NCBI RefSeq assembly: GCF_020687825.1
Contig: NZ_JAJEWP010000002.1
Span: 310,001-374,000, forward strand
Reading direction: 5' to 3'
DNA length: 64,000 bases
DNA from: Fluctibacter halophilus
GTDB taxonomy: Bacteria; Pseudomonadota; Gammaproteobacteria; Enterobacterales; Alteromonadaceae
Part shown: in pieces, positions 15,734 to 22,637 of the stretch
Position numbering within the stretch: the first letter of the stretch is position 1
Layout of the letters: every line of letters begins with the position of its first letter
The notes under the pieces: model-generated
Database searches by the model: none
Seen by the model: only the letters and a program-made list of their open reading frames with translations
Told to the model about the DNA's origin: nothing
Made by a program: the position numbers and the translations under genes

Positions 15734-17116
15734 TCACAAGCCTATCATATGTGCGGCTGTTTGCGCGTCGACATCCAGAAATTGTTGTTTTGCACCAGAC
15801 TGCATCATCGCTTCCAACAGTGTTTCGTAAGTACTGTCTTCCATCGCTATTCGCCCACTTCTCAGCGCTGTTCTGGTGCTATCTGATATTTTACTGTTTA
15901 AATAACCCCAACCAAAAACGGTTGCTGCGCCAATCATTGCAAACAACGTGCGCCGGCTGACTTTTGACTGCAGCAATTGCAGATCGTGCTTCTCATTCAG
16001 ACGAGAGGGATCCTTGCTAAGCCCAGCGTAGGTTTCAGACAATAGTTTTTCTGCTGCGGCTCCGATGATATATCCGGAACCCAGTTCTAAGGCTGGCCTG
16101 ACGACGCTATTTTCCAGTGGTGTTTTCTTAATGCCGTCTTTATAGAGGTCTTCTTCATATCGACGGCTTGCGGTTGACAAAGCATTTGCATCTATTTGAT
16201 TGATTGGCTTGCTAATCATTTGCAGATAAGTATTGCGCGAGTGAAAGAGATTGGTTTTTGGATCTGAGATGGCTGCAAACAAGGTTTTCGCATTGGCTAC
16301 CAAGTCGTCGATATTGACTGCCGGAGCTGGCAAAGAACGTCTTAATGGCTGCTTCTGAGGAGCGTCACCTGATGGTGTAGCAAAATCATGGGGCAGTGGG
16401 TCAAAGCCAGTTTCAACAGATATCGCAATATTATTTACATAGGCTGAGGCTGCAGCGCGAATGATCTGTCGCTCTCGATTGGCTTTAATCATCAAAAAAT
16501 GCACGATATGCGGCTGGGCCGAATAGTAGTGCATCGCAGTTTTTTCCCAAGCTGCTCTTGCGGTCCACTGTTGACCATCATTCCCCGATCGGTAGCAACG
16601 TTCATATTCGTCTAAAAAAGTATGTGGTAATGCTAAGTTAATACCGTCCATGAGTCCGGCGATTTCATCGTTATCACACATTGAGCGCAAACGGTAATAG
16701 GTAAATTCGTCAATGATTTTGGACTGTGGATACGTTAAAAATGCGTTGCCATCGTAGTAGTTTTCAGTGTTTTCACACGCTTGCTGCAACAAGCGTAAGT
16801 AAGTGTTACCGGCCTGATTATCAGGTGGTGCAACATGTTTGACTTTGCGTCTGGCTTTCGCGTAATTCGCCATATCACCATTGCGGCTGATGACTTTAAT
16901 GAGGCCATGCTTTATTGCCGGAAGATAAATGGGTGAGCTGTTTTCCGGATCCAGTGCTTCTGCAGATGCTAGTATAAAGCCTTCTTCAACCAACAACGGT
17001 TTGTGATTGAACAGCAGGTTCACCAAAACTGTTCTTTCGACTATGTTTGGTGGCTGGCTACGGCCGCCATTAGGGTATTGAATTGATTTATCATCAACAG
17101 ATCCGAGGAACAGCAT
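15734..17116 (-). CDS. Orphan protein of unknown function with a C-terminal membrane helix
   Basis: A 460-residue protein I cannot assign. Most of it is polar. One candidate membrane helix lies near residue 395-412 (RRTLFAMIGAATVFGWGYL), placing the bulk on one side of the membrane and a short tail DAQTAAHMIGL on the other. Lysine, asparagine and tyrosine are more frequent than in neighbouring core genes, and the coding sequence looks more AT-rich, consistent with horizontal acquisition. ATG 17116 is preferred to the TTG at 17134 because a purine-rich GAGAGAGAAAGG leads up to it. It stands alone between the cold-shock gene and the tRNA-linked repeat block. An anti-phage or stress role is possible but without sequence support. 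Confidence 0.75.
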   Translation of the reverse strand: MLFLGSVDDKSIQYPNGGRSQPPNIVERTVLVNLLFNHKPLLVEEGFILASAEALDPENSSPIYLPAIKHGLIKVISRNGDMANYAKARRKVKHVAPPDNQAGNTYLRLLQQACENTENYYDGNAFLTYPQSKIIDEFTYYRLRSMCDNDEIAGLMDGINLALPHTFLDEYERCYRSGNDGQQWTARAAWEKTAMHYYSAQPHIVHFLMIKANRERQIIRAAASAYVNNIAISVETGFDPLPHDFATPSGDAPQKQPLRRSLPAPAVNIDDLVANAKTLFAAISDPKTNLFHSRNTYLQMISKPINQIDANALSTASRRYEEDLYKDGIKKTPLENSVVRPALELGSGYIIGAAAEKLLSETYAGLSKDPSRLNEKHDLQLLQSKVSRRTLFAMIGAATVFGWGYLNSKISDSTRTALRSGRIAMEDSTYETLLEAMMQSGAKQQFLDVDAQTAAHMIGL

Positions 17117-17137
17117 CCTTTCTCTCTCAATCAATAG

Positions 17138-17157
17138 AGTGGTCTAGAACGACCACT
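17138..17157. promoter_or_regulatory. Inverted repeat in front of the orphan gene
   Basis: AGTGGTC and GACCACT form a perfect 7-bp inverted repeat separated by TAGAAC. It lies 22 bp upstream of ATG 17116 of the minus-strand orphan gene. The position suits an operator. No regulator is identified. Confidence 0.45.
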
Positions 17158-17223
17158 TTGCACTGATTCGCGAAGACAATTCAAGTGAGTTTGAAAGTTT
17201 TATTCCTTTCAATGGAACGGCAA

Positions 17224-17303
17224 CGAGTGAGGGCGAAGTGCGGTGACCGAAGGTCATAAGCAGTGATAGGTAATCACTGCGTAAGCGAACGAGCGACGGG
17301 ACA
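17224..17303. repeat. Structured palindromic repeat, type A copy 1
   Basis: Begins near GGCGAAGTGCGG. It contains a small hairpin TGACC-GAA-GGTCA (17244-17256) followed by GCAGTGAT-AGGTA-ATCACTGC (17260-17280). A near-identical copy lies at 17603-17680. The unit seems to fold as two consecutive stem-loops and has no coding potential. Confidence 0.8.
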
Positions 17304-17309
17304 GGGTGA

Positions 17310-17400
17310 AGCTCGGTCGCGAAGCGGCGAGGGGTGACTTAACGTCACGCCAAGAGAGATGAACGCGAGGCCGTGGATGGCCGAGTTGGAAGGCCGTAGG
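17310..17400. repeat. Structured palindromic repeat, type C
   Basis: Divergent member of the same repeat family. It holds GTCGC-GAA-GCGGC (one G-U pair) and then GTGAC-TTAAC-GTCAC (17334-17348), again a GAA-loop hairpin followed by a five-base-loop hairpin. It is followed by a GC-rich tail containing GGCCGTGGATGGCC and GGAAGGCCGTAGGG. Found once in the window. Confidence 0.6.
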
Positions 17401-17402
17401 GG

Positions 17403-17515
17403 TAAATTGCGTGTGCCTTCGGCACATGACGTGATTTGACATCACGTCTTAAGCAATTTACGGCGAGCCAGGAAGGCGAGACTGGAACCAGGTCACAGGG
17501 ATGTGTGACACCTTG
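17403..17515. repeat. Structured palindromic repeat, type B copy 1
   Basis: Outer arms TAAATTGC (17403-17410) and GCAATTTA (17453-17460) enclose TGTGCC-TTC-GGCACA (17412-17426) and GACGTGAT-TTGAC-ATCACGTC (17428-17448), forming a three-way junction. A tail with GGTCACA and TGTGACACC arms follows. Copy 2 at 17801-17915 differs by a few bases, including a loop change. Confidence 0.85.
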
Positions 17516-17573
17516 AAGTCAATGCGAACCGCCAGTTTGGGATTGCAAGATATTCATCTCACAAAGAAAAAAA

Positions 17574-17602
17574 TGGTGGCCCCACCCTGACTTGAACAGG
17601 GG
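17574..17602. repeat. Partial copy of tRNA 3' end, number 1
   Basis: 29 bp identical to the CCA, acceptor 3' strand and T-arm of the tRNA at 17971-18047, preceded by the same flank (ATATTCATCTCACAAAG plus an A-tract). The tRNA identity stops exactly at the end of the T stem. This is the usual extent of a tyrosine-integrase attachment core. Confidence 0.85.
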
Positions 17603-17700
17603 GCGAAGCGCGGTGACCGAAGGTCATAAGCAGTGATAGGTAATCACTGCTTAAGCGAATGAGCGACGCGACAGGACGTCGCGGCTGGAAGGCCGCAGGG
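17603..17700. repeat. Structured palindromic repeat, type A copy 2
   Basis: Repeats TGACC-GAA-GGTCA and GCAGTGAT-AGGTA-ATCACTGC of copy 1 and adds GCGACG and CGTCGC arms and GGCTGGAAGGCCGCAGGG. It begins directly at the end of the partial tRNA copy at 17574-17602, showing that the repeat is joined to the tRNA-derived sequence. Confidence 0.85.
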
Positions 17701-17770
17701 ATGCAGCTACAATTGCCAATGCGAAGCGCCAGTTTGGGATCGCAAGATATTCATCTCACAAAGAAAAAAA

Positions 17771-17799
17771 TGGTGGCCCCACCCTGACTTGAACAGGGG
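17771..17799. repeat. Partial copy of tRNA 3' end, number 2
   Basis: Second 29-bp duplicate of the tRNA CCA, acceptor and T-arm sequence with its flank, about 197 bp from the first copy and 200 bp from the intact tRNA. Directly followed by type B repeat copy 2. Confidence 0.85.
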
Positions 17800-17800
17800 G

Positions 17801-17915
17801 TAAATTGCGTGTGCCTTCGGCACATGACGTGATTTAACATCACGTCTTAAGCAATTTACGGCGAGCCAGGAAGGCGAGACTGGAACCAGGTCACAGGGAT
17901 GTGTGATACCTTGAA
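17801..17915. repeat. Structured palindromic repeat, type B copy 2
   Basis: TAAATTGC (17801-17808) and GCAATTTA (17851-17858) again enclose TGTGCC-TTC-GGCACA and GACGTGAT-TTAAC-ATCACGTC. The loop differs from copy 1 (TTAAC against TTGAC) while the stems are unchanged. The downstream tail carries CCAGGTCACAGGGATGTGTGA, close to copy 1. Confidence 0.85.
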
Positions 17916-17970
17916 GTCAATGCGAATCGCTGCTTTGGGATTGCAAGATATTCATCTCACAAAGAAAAAA

Positions 17971-18047
17971 TGGTGGCCCCACCCTGACTTGAACAGGGGA
18001 CCTGCCGATTATGAGTCGGATGCTCTAACCAACTGAGCTATAGGGCC
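17971..18047 (-). tRNA. tRNA with CAU anticodon, probably tRNA-Ile2 (lysidine-type)
   Basis: A 77-nt gene on the minus strand with encoded CCA. The acceptor stem GGCCCTA pairs with TGGGGCC (one G-U pair). D-arm GCTC...GAGC, anticodon stem CCGA...TCGG with loop CTCATAA and T-arm CCCTG TTCAAGT CAGGG complete the cloverleaf. The GGCCC acceptor and GACTCATAATCG core resemble tRNA-Ile2, whose C34 is converted to lysidine by TilS. Elongator tRNA-Met is the alternative. Two partial 3' copies lie downstream of the tRNA (17574-17602 and 17771-17799). Confidence 0.93.
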
Positions 18048-18167
18048 ATGTGCAGAAATGCTGCCGGCGAACGCCACACGTTCGTGTGGCTGCCAAGCGC
18101 TGCGCAGTATAAGCAGTTTTATTGCCCTTGTCACCCGTTGCCGAGCCACCAGATTACGACTGGCGAT

Positions 18168-19562
18168 TTATTGTTCATCCGTTGGCGAGTCAGGCGATGG
18201 GGCGGGCAGGGGAATACGATTCCCGTTTAGAATCGCTTCACCATCCTGCAGGGAAAATTCGCTTTTGATGTTCTCTTCGTCCCGTTGCAGCAAGCCTTGC
18301 TGGACCAGGCCATCCAGCAACATCTGGGTGTTGTAGGCCAGCATACCTTCGTATTGGGCTTCACTGGGCTGCTCACTGTTCTTCATCGCCAGTGCCATCT
18401 GATGTTTCACATAGTGGCGAGCCAAAGCCCTGGCGACGGGTAAGCGTGTGGTGATTTGCGCATCAGCAACCAGGTGCTGATACCAGAAAGCGGCGATGTC
18501 TTGCTGTTGCGGCAGCGCGATGACGTCTTTGACTGTGGCACTGCCACTGGCGCTTAACTGACCCTCAGGCAGATTCATGGTCAAGGTCGGTATGGCCAGG
18601 GTCGGTGCCCGTTGCAACTGCTGCAATAGTGCCTCCCGCAGTGGCCCGTCAACCTGCATCGGTTGACTGTTGCCTACAAGCGCCGCATCTGCATTGCGCT
18701 GTTTGAGGGCGTCGAACAAGGCCTGCATCAGGTTCTTAACTGAAACCTGCAATGCCATATCGGTGATTTCATAACGGTCCAGGGTGACCCGGTCGGCGTT
18801 GATGTCCAGGGTCATGTCGATACGATCGCTGCTGATGTCAACATCGCCTCTGGTTGCGTACTGCAAGCCATCAATTTGCACGACAGGGTCCGCTTGCAGG
18901 TCAAATTTACCCAATTGCACAACGAACTCACCGGGAACCACGCCGCCGGTCAGCAGGCGGGGCATGTCACTGTCGAACCAGCCCGTCAGGTTCATATCCC
19001 GCAGCGCCAGTAAGGTCTCCTGCTGACGAAAATAGGTAACGTCCGAATGTCCTCGGTAGGTTGTTGTCTGCTGCTCGCTACGCCCGCTGCCCTGGTAGCC
19101 ACTGAAAGCCAGGGTCGTATCATTGCTGTCATCCGAAAAGGTAAACGGCGCGAGGGTGTCTTGCCAGCTCAGGCTGCCGTCCAGCCGCTGGGTCAGGGTC
19201 AATGTATACAGCGCTGATTGCTTGTCCCACAACAAGGTGTCACGCAGTTGGTCGCCATCAACGGTGATTACTGCACGGCTCAGGGCAATATCGCTGTCAC
19301 TTAATACCGGGCCATGCTGCAGGTCAACCTTTACTGGTACATGGAGGGGTTCTTCGCCAGACAGCGAAAACGTGACGTTGAACGTAAGATAGGAGTGGCG
19401 CCATTGCGCATCGACAGTGTCGATGACAGCGTGTAGCTGGGTTTGTTGTGATAGTGCGGTTACCCCCTGACCCAGAGCCAGGCGAGCCTGATATCCGGTA
19501 AGCAGTGGCGTAATGGCGATCGCCAGCACCACCAGAAACCCACCAATGAGAGCTTTTTTCAC
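18168..19562 (-). CDS. DUF945 family protein (YdgA-like)
   Basis: A 464-residue protein with a signal peptide or N-terminal anchor (KKALIGGFLVVLAIAITPLLTGY). A long beta-rich exported region follows with many alternating short hydrophobic strands, as in DUF945/YdgA proteins. Features such as VDLQHGPVL, LALRDMNLTGW and LTMNLPEGQLSASGSATV fit that family. Its role is unknown; relatives are periplasmic. Start is GTG 19562: AAGGAA lies six bases upstream, and the codons after it give the lysines and helix typical of a signal peptide. The longer frame to 19634 starts with unrelated residues. Runs toward the tRNA gene and ends 121 bp before it. Confidence 0.8.
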   Translation of the reverse strand: MKKALIGGFLVVLAIAITPLLTGYQARLALGQGVTALSQQTQLHAVIDTVDAQWRHSYLTFNVTFSLSGEEPLHVPVKVDLQHGPVLSDSDIALSRAVITVDGDQLRDTLLWDKQSALYTLTLTQRLDGSLSWQDTLAPFTFSDDSNDTTLAFSGYQGSGRSEQQTTTYRGHSDVTYFRQQETLLALRDMNLTGWFDSDMPRLLTGGVVPGEFVVQLGKFDLQADPVVQIDGLQYATRGDVDISSDRIDMTLDINADRVTLDRYEITDMALQVSVKNLMQALFDALKQRNADAALVGNSQPMQVDGPLREALLQQLQRAPTLAIPTLTMNLPEGQLSASGSATVKDVIALPQQQDIAAFWYQHLVADAQITTRLPVARALARHYVKHQMALAMKNSEQPSEAQYEGMLAYNTQMLLDGLVQQGLLQRDEENIKSEFSLQDGEAILNGNRIPLPAPSPDSPTDEQ

Positions 19563-19811
19563 AGCGCTTCCTTTACCTGTACAGCAACACCATCCCACGA
19601 ATGACGGGACTTTAATGTACCACGAACTGATCAAGTGACATATACTAACCGTTCAAAGACGCACAATCACCCTTTGTGGCAGTGTCAGCGTGCGCACGAC
19701 AAGGGGAAGCAAGTAGGGAATTTGCAGGTGCAAGGTCATTAAAACTCTGTTATCTTCCTGAACATAATAAGAATTTTGCTAGTAAGGGCATTTGCCCATT
19801 CGGAGACGACA

Positions 19812-20141
19812 ATGCAAGAGAAAGCCTTTCTGACCAGCGGTCGCAATACGCTTATTCATAAAATCAGAAAGTTGGATTTGTTGATCCTCAATGGGGAAGA
19901 CAATCCCCCGGTACTGGTAACCCACAAAGGGTTGAAAGAGTATTCGGGTAAAATCCCTGATAATAAGCGCGAAGCCAAAATGATGGACATGGAGCTGGTG
20001 GATGTCACCCTGGGCGAAGTGTTCGGCGATGAAAAAACCTTGTTGTTTGTGCAAACCATGAACGGCAAAGAGTACAAAATCGATTACAGCAAGCAGGGTA
20101 CGCCACTGTTTATCCGTTTGCACCAGGACAGTACCTTCTAA
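19812..20141 (+). CDS. Small conserved-type protein of unknown function
   Basis: A 109-residue soluble protein, acidic to neutral, with no signal peptide. The central part reads LVDVTLGEVFGDEKTLLFVQTMNGKEYKIDYSKQG, alternating beta strands and turns. No family recognised. ATG 19812 is chosen because GGAG (19802-19805) precedes it. An upstream in-frame start at 19776 would add 12 unremarkable residues. Followed by a strong hairpin at 20161-20187. Confidence 0.75.
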   Translation: MQEKAFLTSGRNTLIHKIRKLDLLILNGEDNPPVLVTHKGLKEYSGKIPDNKREAKMMDMELVDVTLGEVFGDEKTLLFVQTMNGKEYKIDYSKQGTPLFIRLHQDSTF

Positions 20142-20515
20142 CTGTTCAGACTGACATCAGGCGGGTCATCCCATCGCGCTGACCCGCACGTTCCACATTT
20201 GCCCTAATTGCCCCTTTTTTTGCTGCTCAATTGCGGCGCTACGACCTCATTTTTAACAACAAAACATCCCATTTCTGTTCTTCTTCGCTGAGTCTGCTCA
20301 GGTCAGGACGTAACAAAGTATGTCATTTTGTCGACCAAATCACCGCAATCCCGGTTTGTTTATCGCACTTTTCCGCCGTTGGTCGCTTGGTCGTATTTCA
20401 CCGCGACAAAGCGAAACCGAGACAACTTTTGGGGGGGTAAACCCTATCTTACTCACTGAGCGGACACGGTGTTCGCATCGATGAAGATGATGAGATTCCA
20501 GTAAGGGGATAGGAC
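20142..20515. other. Intergenic region with a GC hairpin
   Basis: 374 bp between two small genes. It contains GCGGGTCA and TGACCCGC arms (20161-20187, 8 bp perfect), a T-run at 20215-20221 and a G7 run at 20431-20437. Nothing else is supported. The hairpin may end the upstream transcript, but its T-run is about 30 bp away. Confidence 0.5.
20161..20187 (+). terminator. GC-rich hairpin after the 109-residue gene
   Basis: GCGGGTCA and TGACCCGC pair over eight bases around a loop of 11. It is positioned 20 bp after the stop codon. No T-tract follows directly, so it may be a stabilising or Rho-assisted structure. Confidence 0.4.
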
Positions 20516-20833
20516 ATGAAAAAAGTAATCATAGCAATTGCAGCAACCTTGAGTTTAGGTACCAGTGCGATGGCGCAGGCAACCATGAAGTATGACGAAT
20601 CAACCGAACAAAACCTGGTGAATATCTGTAAAGCACTGAAGAGCGGCAGCGTGCTGGACCTGAAGCGCGCGGTTAAACGGGCGCGTGTTAACTATCGTGC
20701 GGTGGCAGATGATTTAATGTGTAACGGCCAATCTGCCCATCAGTTCGCGGTTTCGAACAACGCCACCAAGACCGCCGACCTGTTGGCCAAGCGCGCCAAC
20801 CTGGATGTCGATAACATGCTGGCGAAACGCTAA
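20516..20833 (+). CDS. Exported DUF3718-type protein
   Basis: A 105-residue protein with a signal peptide (MKKVIIAIAATLSLGTSAMAQA). The mature part is helical: two helices rich in Arg/Lys (LKRAVKRARVNYRAVADDLMC) and a C-terminal ATKTADLLAKRANLDVDNMLAKR. Two cysteines (NICKALK and LMCNGQS) are spaced for a disulfide. The pattern matches small periplasmic DUF3718 proteins of Alteromonadales and Shewanella, whose role is unknown. ATG 20516 is preceded by AGGGGATAGG (20502-20511). Ends in a Rho-independent terminator. Confidence 0.8.
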   Translation: MKKVIIAIAATLSLGTSAMAQATMKYDESTEQNLVNICKALKSGSVLDLKRAVKRARVNYRAVADDLMCNGQSAHQFAVSNNATKTADLLAKRANLDVDNMLAKR

Positions 20834-20850
20834 GTGGTTCGTTGTAATGA

Positions 20851-20875
20851 AAAAGGGGGCGCAAGCCCCTTTTTT
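20851..20875 (+). terminator. Rho-independent terminator
   Basis: AAAAGGGG paired with CCCCTTTT, loop GCGCAAG, followed by more T. It lies about 20 bp after the DUF3718 stop codon and is self-complementary enough to act in both directions. Confidence 0.9.
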
Positions 20876-21388
20876 GTTGCCTGTTGGCAAGTTTGACACG
20901 CTGCGTTTACCCCGACAAGATAGGCACTGCAGCACCGTAAGTCCCTCTTCGCACCTGAATGTGCACCGCTGCTCTATAGGTTAAGACCGTTTTTCTCAAT
21001 CTCCTACCCACTGATCCCACCAGTGTGGGTTTTCGTCACATACGACTACTAACTGCCGGTATTTTGGCTAAACTTTGATTGTCGGAGTAGTGACCCGATG
21101 AATACATATTTAACAATGTGTATTGTTTCCTGGATTATGAGGCTGTCGGTCTGCAAAGGCTCAGCCTCTTTTTTTTGCGCCGCTGGCGCTCAATCAACCC
21201 TTCAACGAATCATCCGGTGATTTGGTCGCAGCGCTGCCTCGATAATCCGCTTAGCGGTCTAGTATGAAGCCCAGTGCAGGCTGTTACAGGTCCAATACTT
21301 TGTTACATCTTGTGGTTGAATTCCCCGCGTCAGGTGCTGCACTGTTAACAACGATATTTTCTGCTGCATAAAAGAGGACACTGGTGGT
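20876..21388. other. 513-bp gap with an orphan terminator; possible small RNA
   Basis: No protein gene is supported here. A clear terminator hairpin with eight Ts lies at 21139-21176 on the plus strand, though no gene on that strand ends nearby (the nearest, ending at 20833, has its own terminator). This leaves 21040-21176 as a candidate small RNA gene. A 40-codon frame starting at ATG 21098 reads through the hairpin and has no good ribosome binding site. Confidence 0.45.
21139..21176 (+). terminator. Orphan Rho-independent terminator
   Basis: GAGGCTG (21139-21145) pairs with CAGCCTC (21162-21168) and is followed by eight Ts. The loop is 16 bases. The upstream plus-strand gene already has its own terminator, so this one probably belongs to a non-coding transcript. 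Confidence 0.75.
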
Positions 21389-22213
21389 ATGGAGCAAATA
21401 GCTGCAGTTGTGGTAGACGACGAAACGCTGGCCCGAGAGGGGTTGGTGAAACGTCTTGAGGAGCACGATGACATTACCATCGTTGCCCAGTGTCGGGATG
21501 GCAACGATGCGTTGAGTGTGTTGCGTGCCACCACGCCCGATGTCCTGTTTGTAGACATTGAAATGCCCGGACTCACCGGTCTGGAGCTGGTGACACAACT
21601 GCAACGTGAAAAGCGTCTCCCCACCCAAATCGTTTTTGTTACTGCGTATAAAGAATTTGCCTGCCAGGCGTTTGATTGCCAGGCGTTTGATTATTTGCTG
21701 AAACCCTTTTCCGAAGAGCGCCTGGCGGTGTGTTTGCTCAACCTGCGTCAGGCCAGACAGGTGATGTGCGCCAATCAACGGCAGCAGCAATTGGAATCCC
21801 TGCTGACCCGTAAAACGGGGCGGGGGGTAACCCACCTTATTCAGACCCTGGATCAGGTTGACAGGCTCGACCTGGCCGAGCTGCCCAATACCATTGCGCT
21901 GAAAAGTGGCAACGATTGGCTGCGGGTTCCCTTGTCATCCATCGACTGGATTGAGGCGGCTGGCGATTACATGTGCCTGCACACCGTAAAGGGCGACCAC
22001 ATTGTCCGTGTCACCCTCAAAGAGCTGGAACATCAGCTTGACCCTACCTTGTTTGCTCGGGTGAATCGCTCGGCGATAATCAACTTATCCCGCTTGGAGC
22101 GGTTGCGACCCAATTCGAACGGTGAATACCTGGCATTGCTGTCGACCGGTGATGAAGTCAAGGTCAGTCGCAAGTATAAGTTTCGCCTCGAAGAACTCAG
22201 AAAACCGGCATAG
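21389..22213 (+). CDS. LytTR-family response regulator
   Basis: A 274-residue regulator. Residues 1-125 form a receiver domain with Asp56 (VLFVDIEMPG) as phospho-acceptor, an acidic pair at 10-11 and Lys105 (LLKPF). Residues about 170-274 are a LytTR DNA-binding domain: LKSGNDWLRVPLSSIDWIEAAGDYMCLHT, then FARVNRSAIINLSRLERL and VKVSRKYKFRLEELR. It precedes lrgAB. LytTR regulators (LytR in Gram-positives) control lrgAB, but no sensor kinase gene lies next to it. An exact 15-bp tandem repeat (21662-21691) encodes CQAFDCQAFD without changing the family length. No kinase partner can be assigned. Confidence 0.93.
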   Translation: MEQIAAVVVDDETLAREGLVKRLEEHDDITIVAQCRDGNDALSVLRATTPDVLFVDIEMPGLTGLELVTQLQREKRLPTQIVFVTAYKEFACQAFDCQAFDYLLKPFSEERLAVCLLNLRQARQVMCANQRQQQLESLLTRKTGRGVTHLIQTLDQVDRLDLAELPNTIALKSGNDWLRVPLSSIDWIEAAGDYMCLHTVKGDHIVRVTLKELEHQLDPTLFARVNRSAIINLSRLERLRPNSNGEYLALLSTGDEVKVSRKYKFRLEELRKPA

Positions 22214-22271
22214 GGCTTGTAATCTAACACCAGCGGGTTAGCATCAAAGCCACTGTCTGCTGGAGGTCCCC

Positions 22272-22637
22272 ATGCTGCATTGGTGCAAATCACTGTTGGC
22301 CATCGCGTTTATTTGTTTGCTCTATACCCTCTCGGTGTGGTGTGTGCAGCGTTGGCAACTGCCGCTACCGGCACCGTTGCTGGGGATGTTCATCCTGTTA
22401 GGACTGTTGGTGCTTTTTCCGTCCGTGGCCGCTCAGGTTCAGCTTGGCGGACAATGGCTGCTGCGGCACATGTCGGTGATGTTTGTGCCTGCCACACTGG
22501 GTGTGATCACCCTTTACGAAGGGTTACAAGCACATGTCTGGGCCATAGCACTGGTGTTGGTGGCCAGTACCATTGCCAGCCTGTGGATCACCAGCCTGAT
22601 CGCCCAACGGGTGTTGCCCGATGAGGATGAGGGCTGA
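22272..22637 (+). CDS. lrgA: LrgA/CidA-type holin-like membrane protein
   Basis: A 121-residue protein with four membrane helices and the family phrases PLPAPLLGMFILLGLL and HMSVMFVPATLGVI. LrgA-type proteins are holin-like and affect murein hydrolase activity or export of small metabolites (pyruvate uptake has been shown in some bacteria). AGGAGGTCC-like GGAGG (22262-22266) precedes ATG 22272. The stop overlaps the lrgB start (TGATG at 22635-22639), so the pair is coupled. It sits 59 bp after the LytTR regulator gene, which is the likely controller. Confidence 0.93.
   Translation: MLHWCKSLLAIAFICLLYTLSVWCVQRWQLPLPAPLLGMFILLGLLVLFPSVAAQVQLGGQWLLRHMSVMFVPATLGVITLYEGLQAHVWAIALVLVASTIASLWITSLIAQRVLPDEDEG

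Noticed and set aside
17224-17915. Integron attC sites
   Set aside because: No RYYYAAC/GTTRRRY core sites, no cassettes and no intI in the window. The paired-hairpin design differs.
17224-18000. CRISPR array in the repetitive block
   Set aside because: Repeats are not regularly spaced short direct repeats with unique spacers. They are palindromic units and tRNA-derived copies of different kinds, and no cas gene is present.
21098-21220. 40-codon frame over the orphan terminator
   Set aside because: Ten bases separate GGAG from the ATG, the frame runs through a strong terminator hairpin, and no coding signal is visible.
21662-21691. Insertion of five residues in the LytTR regulator
   Set aside because: The surrounding segment aligns without a gap to other receivers (TAY..FxxxAFxxxAFDYLLKPF). 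The tandem repeat is therefore not an added insertion relative to the family length, and only its repeat identity is notable.
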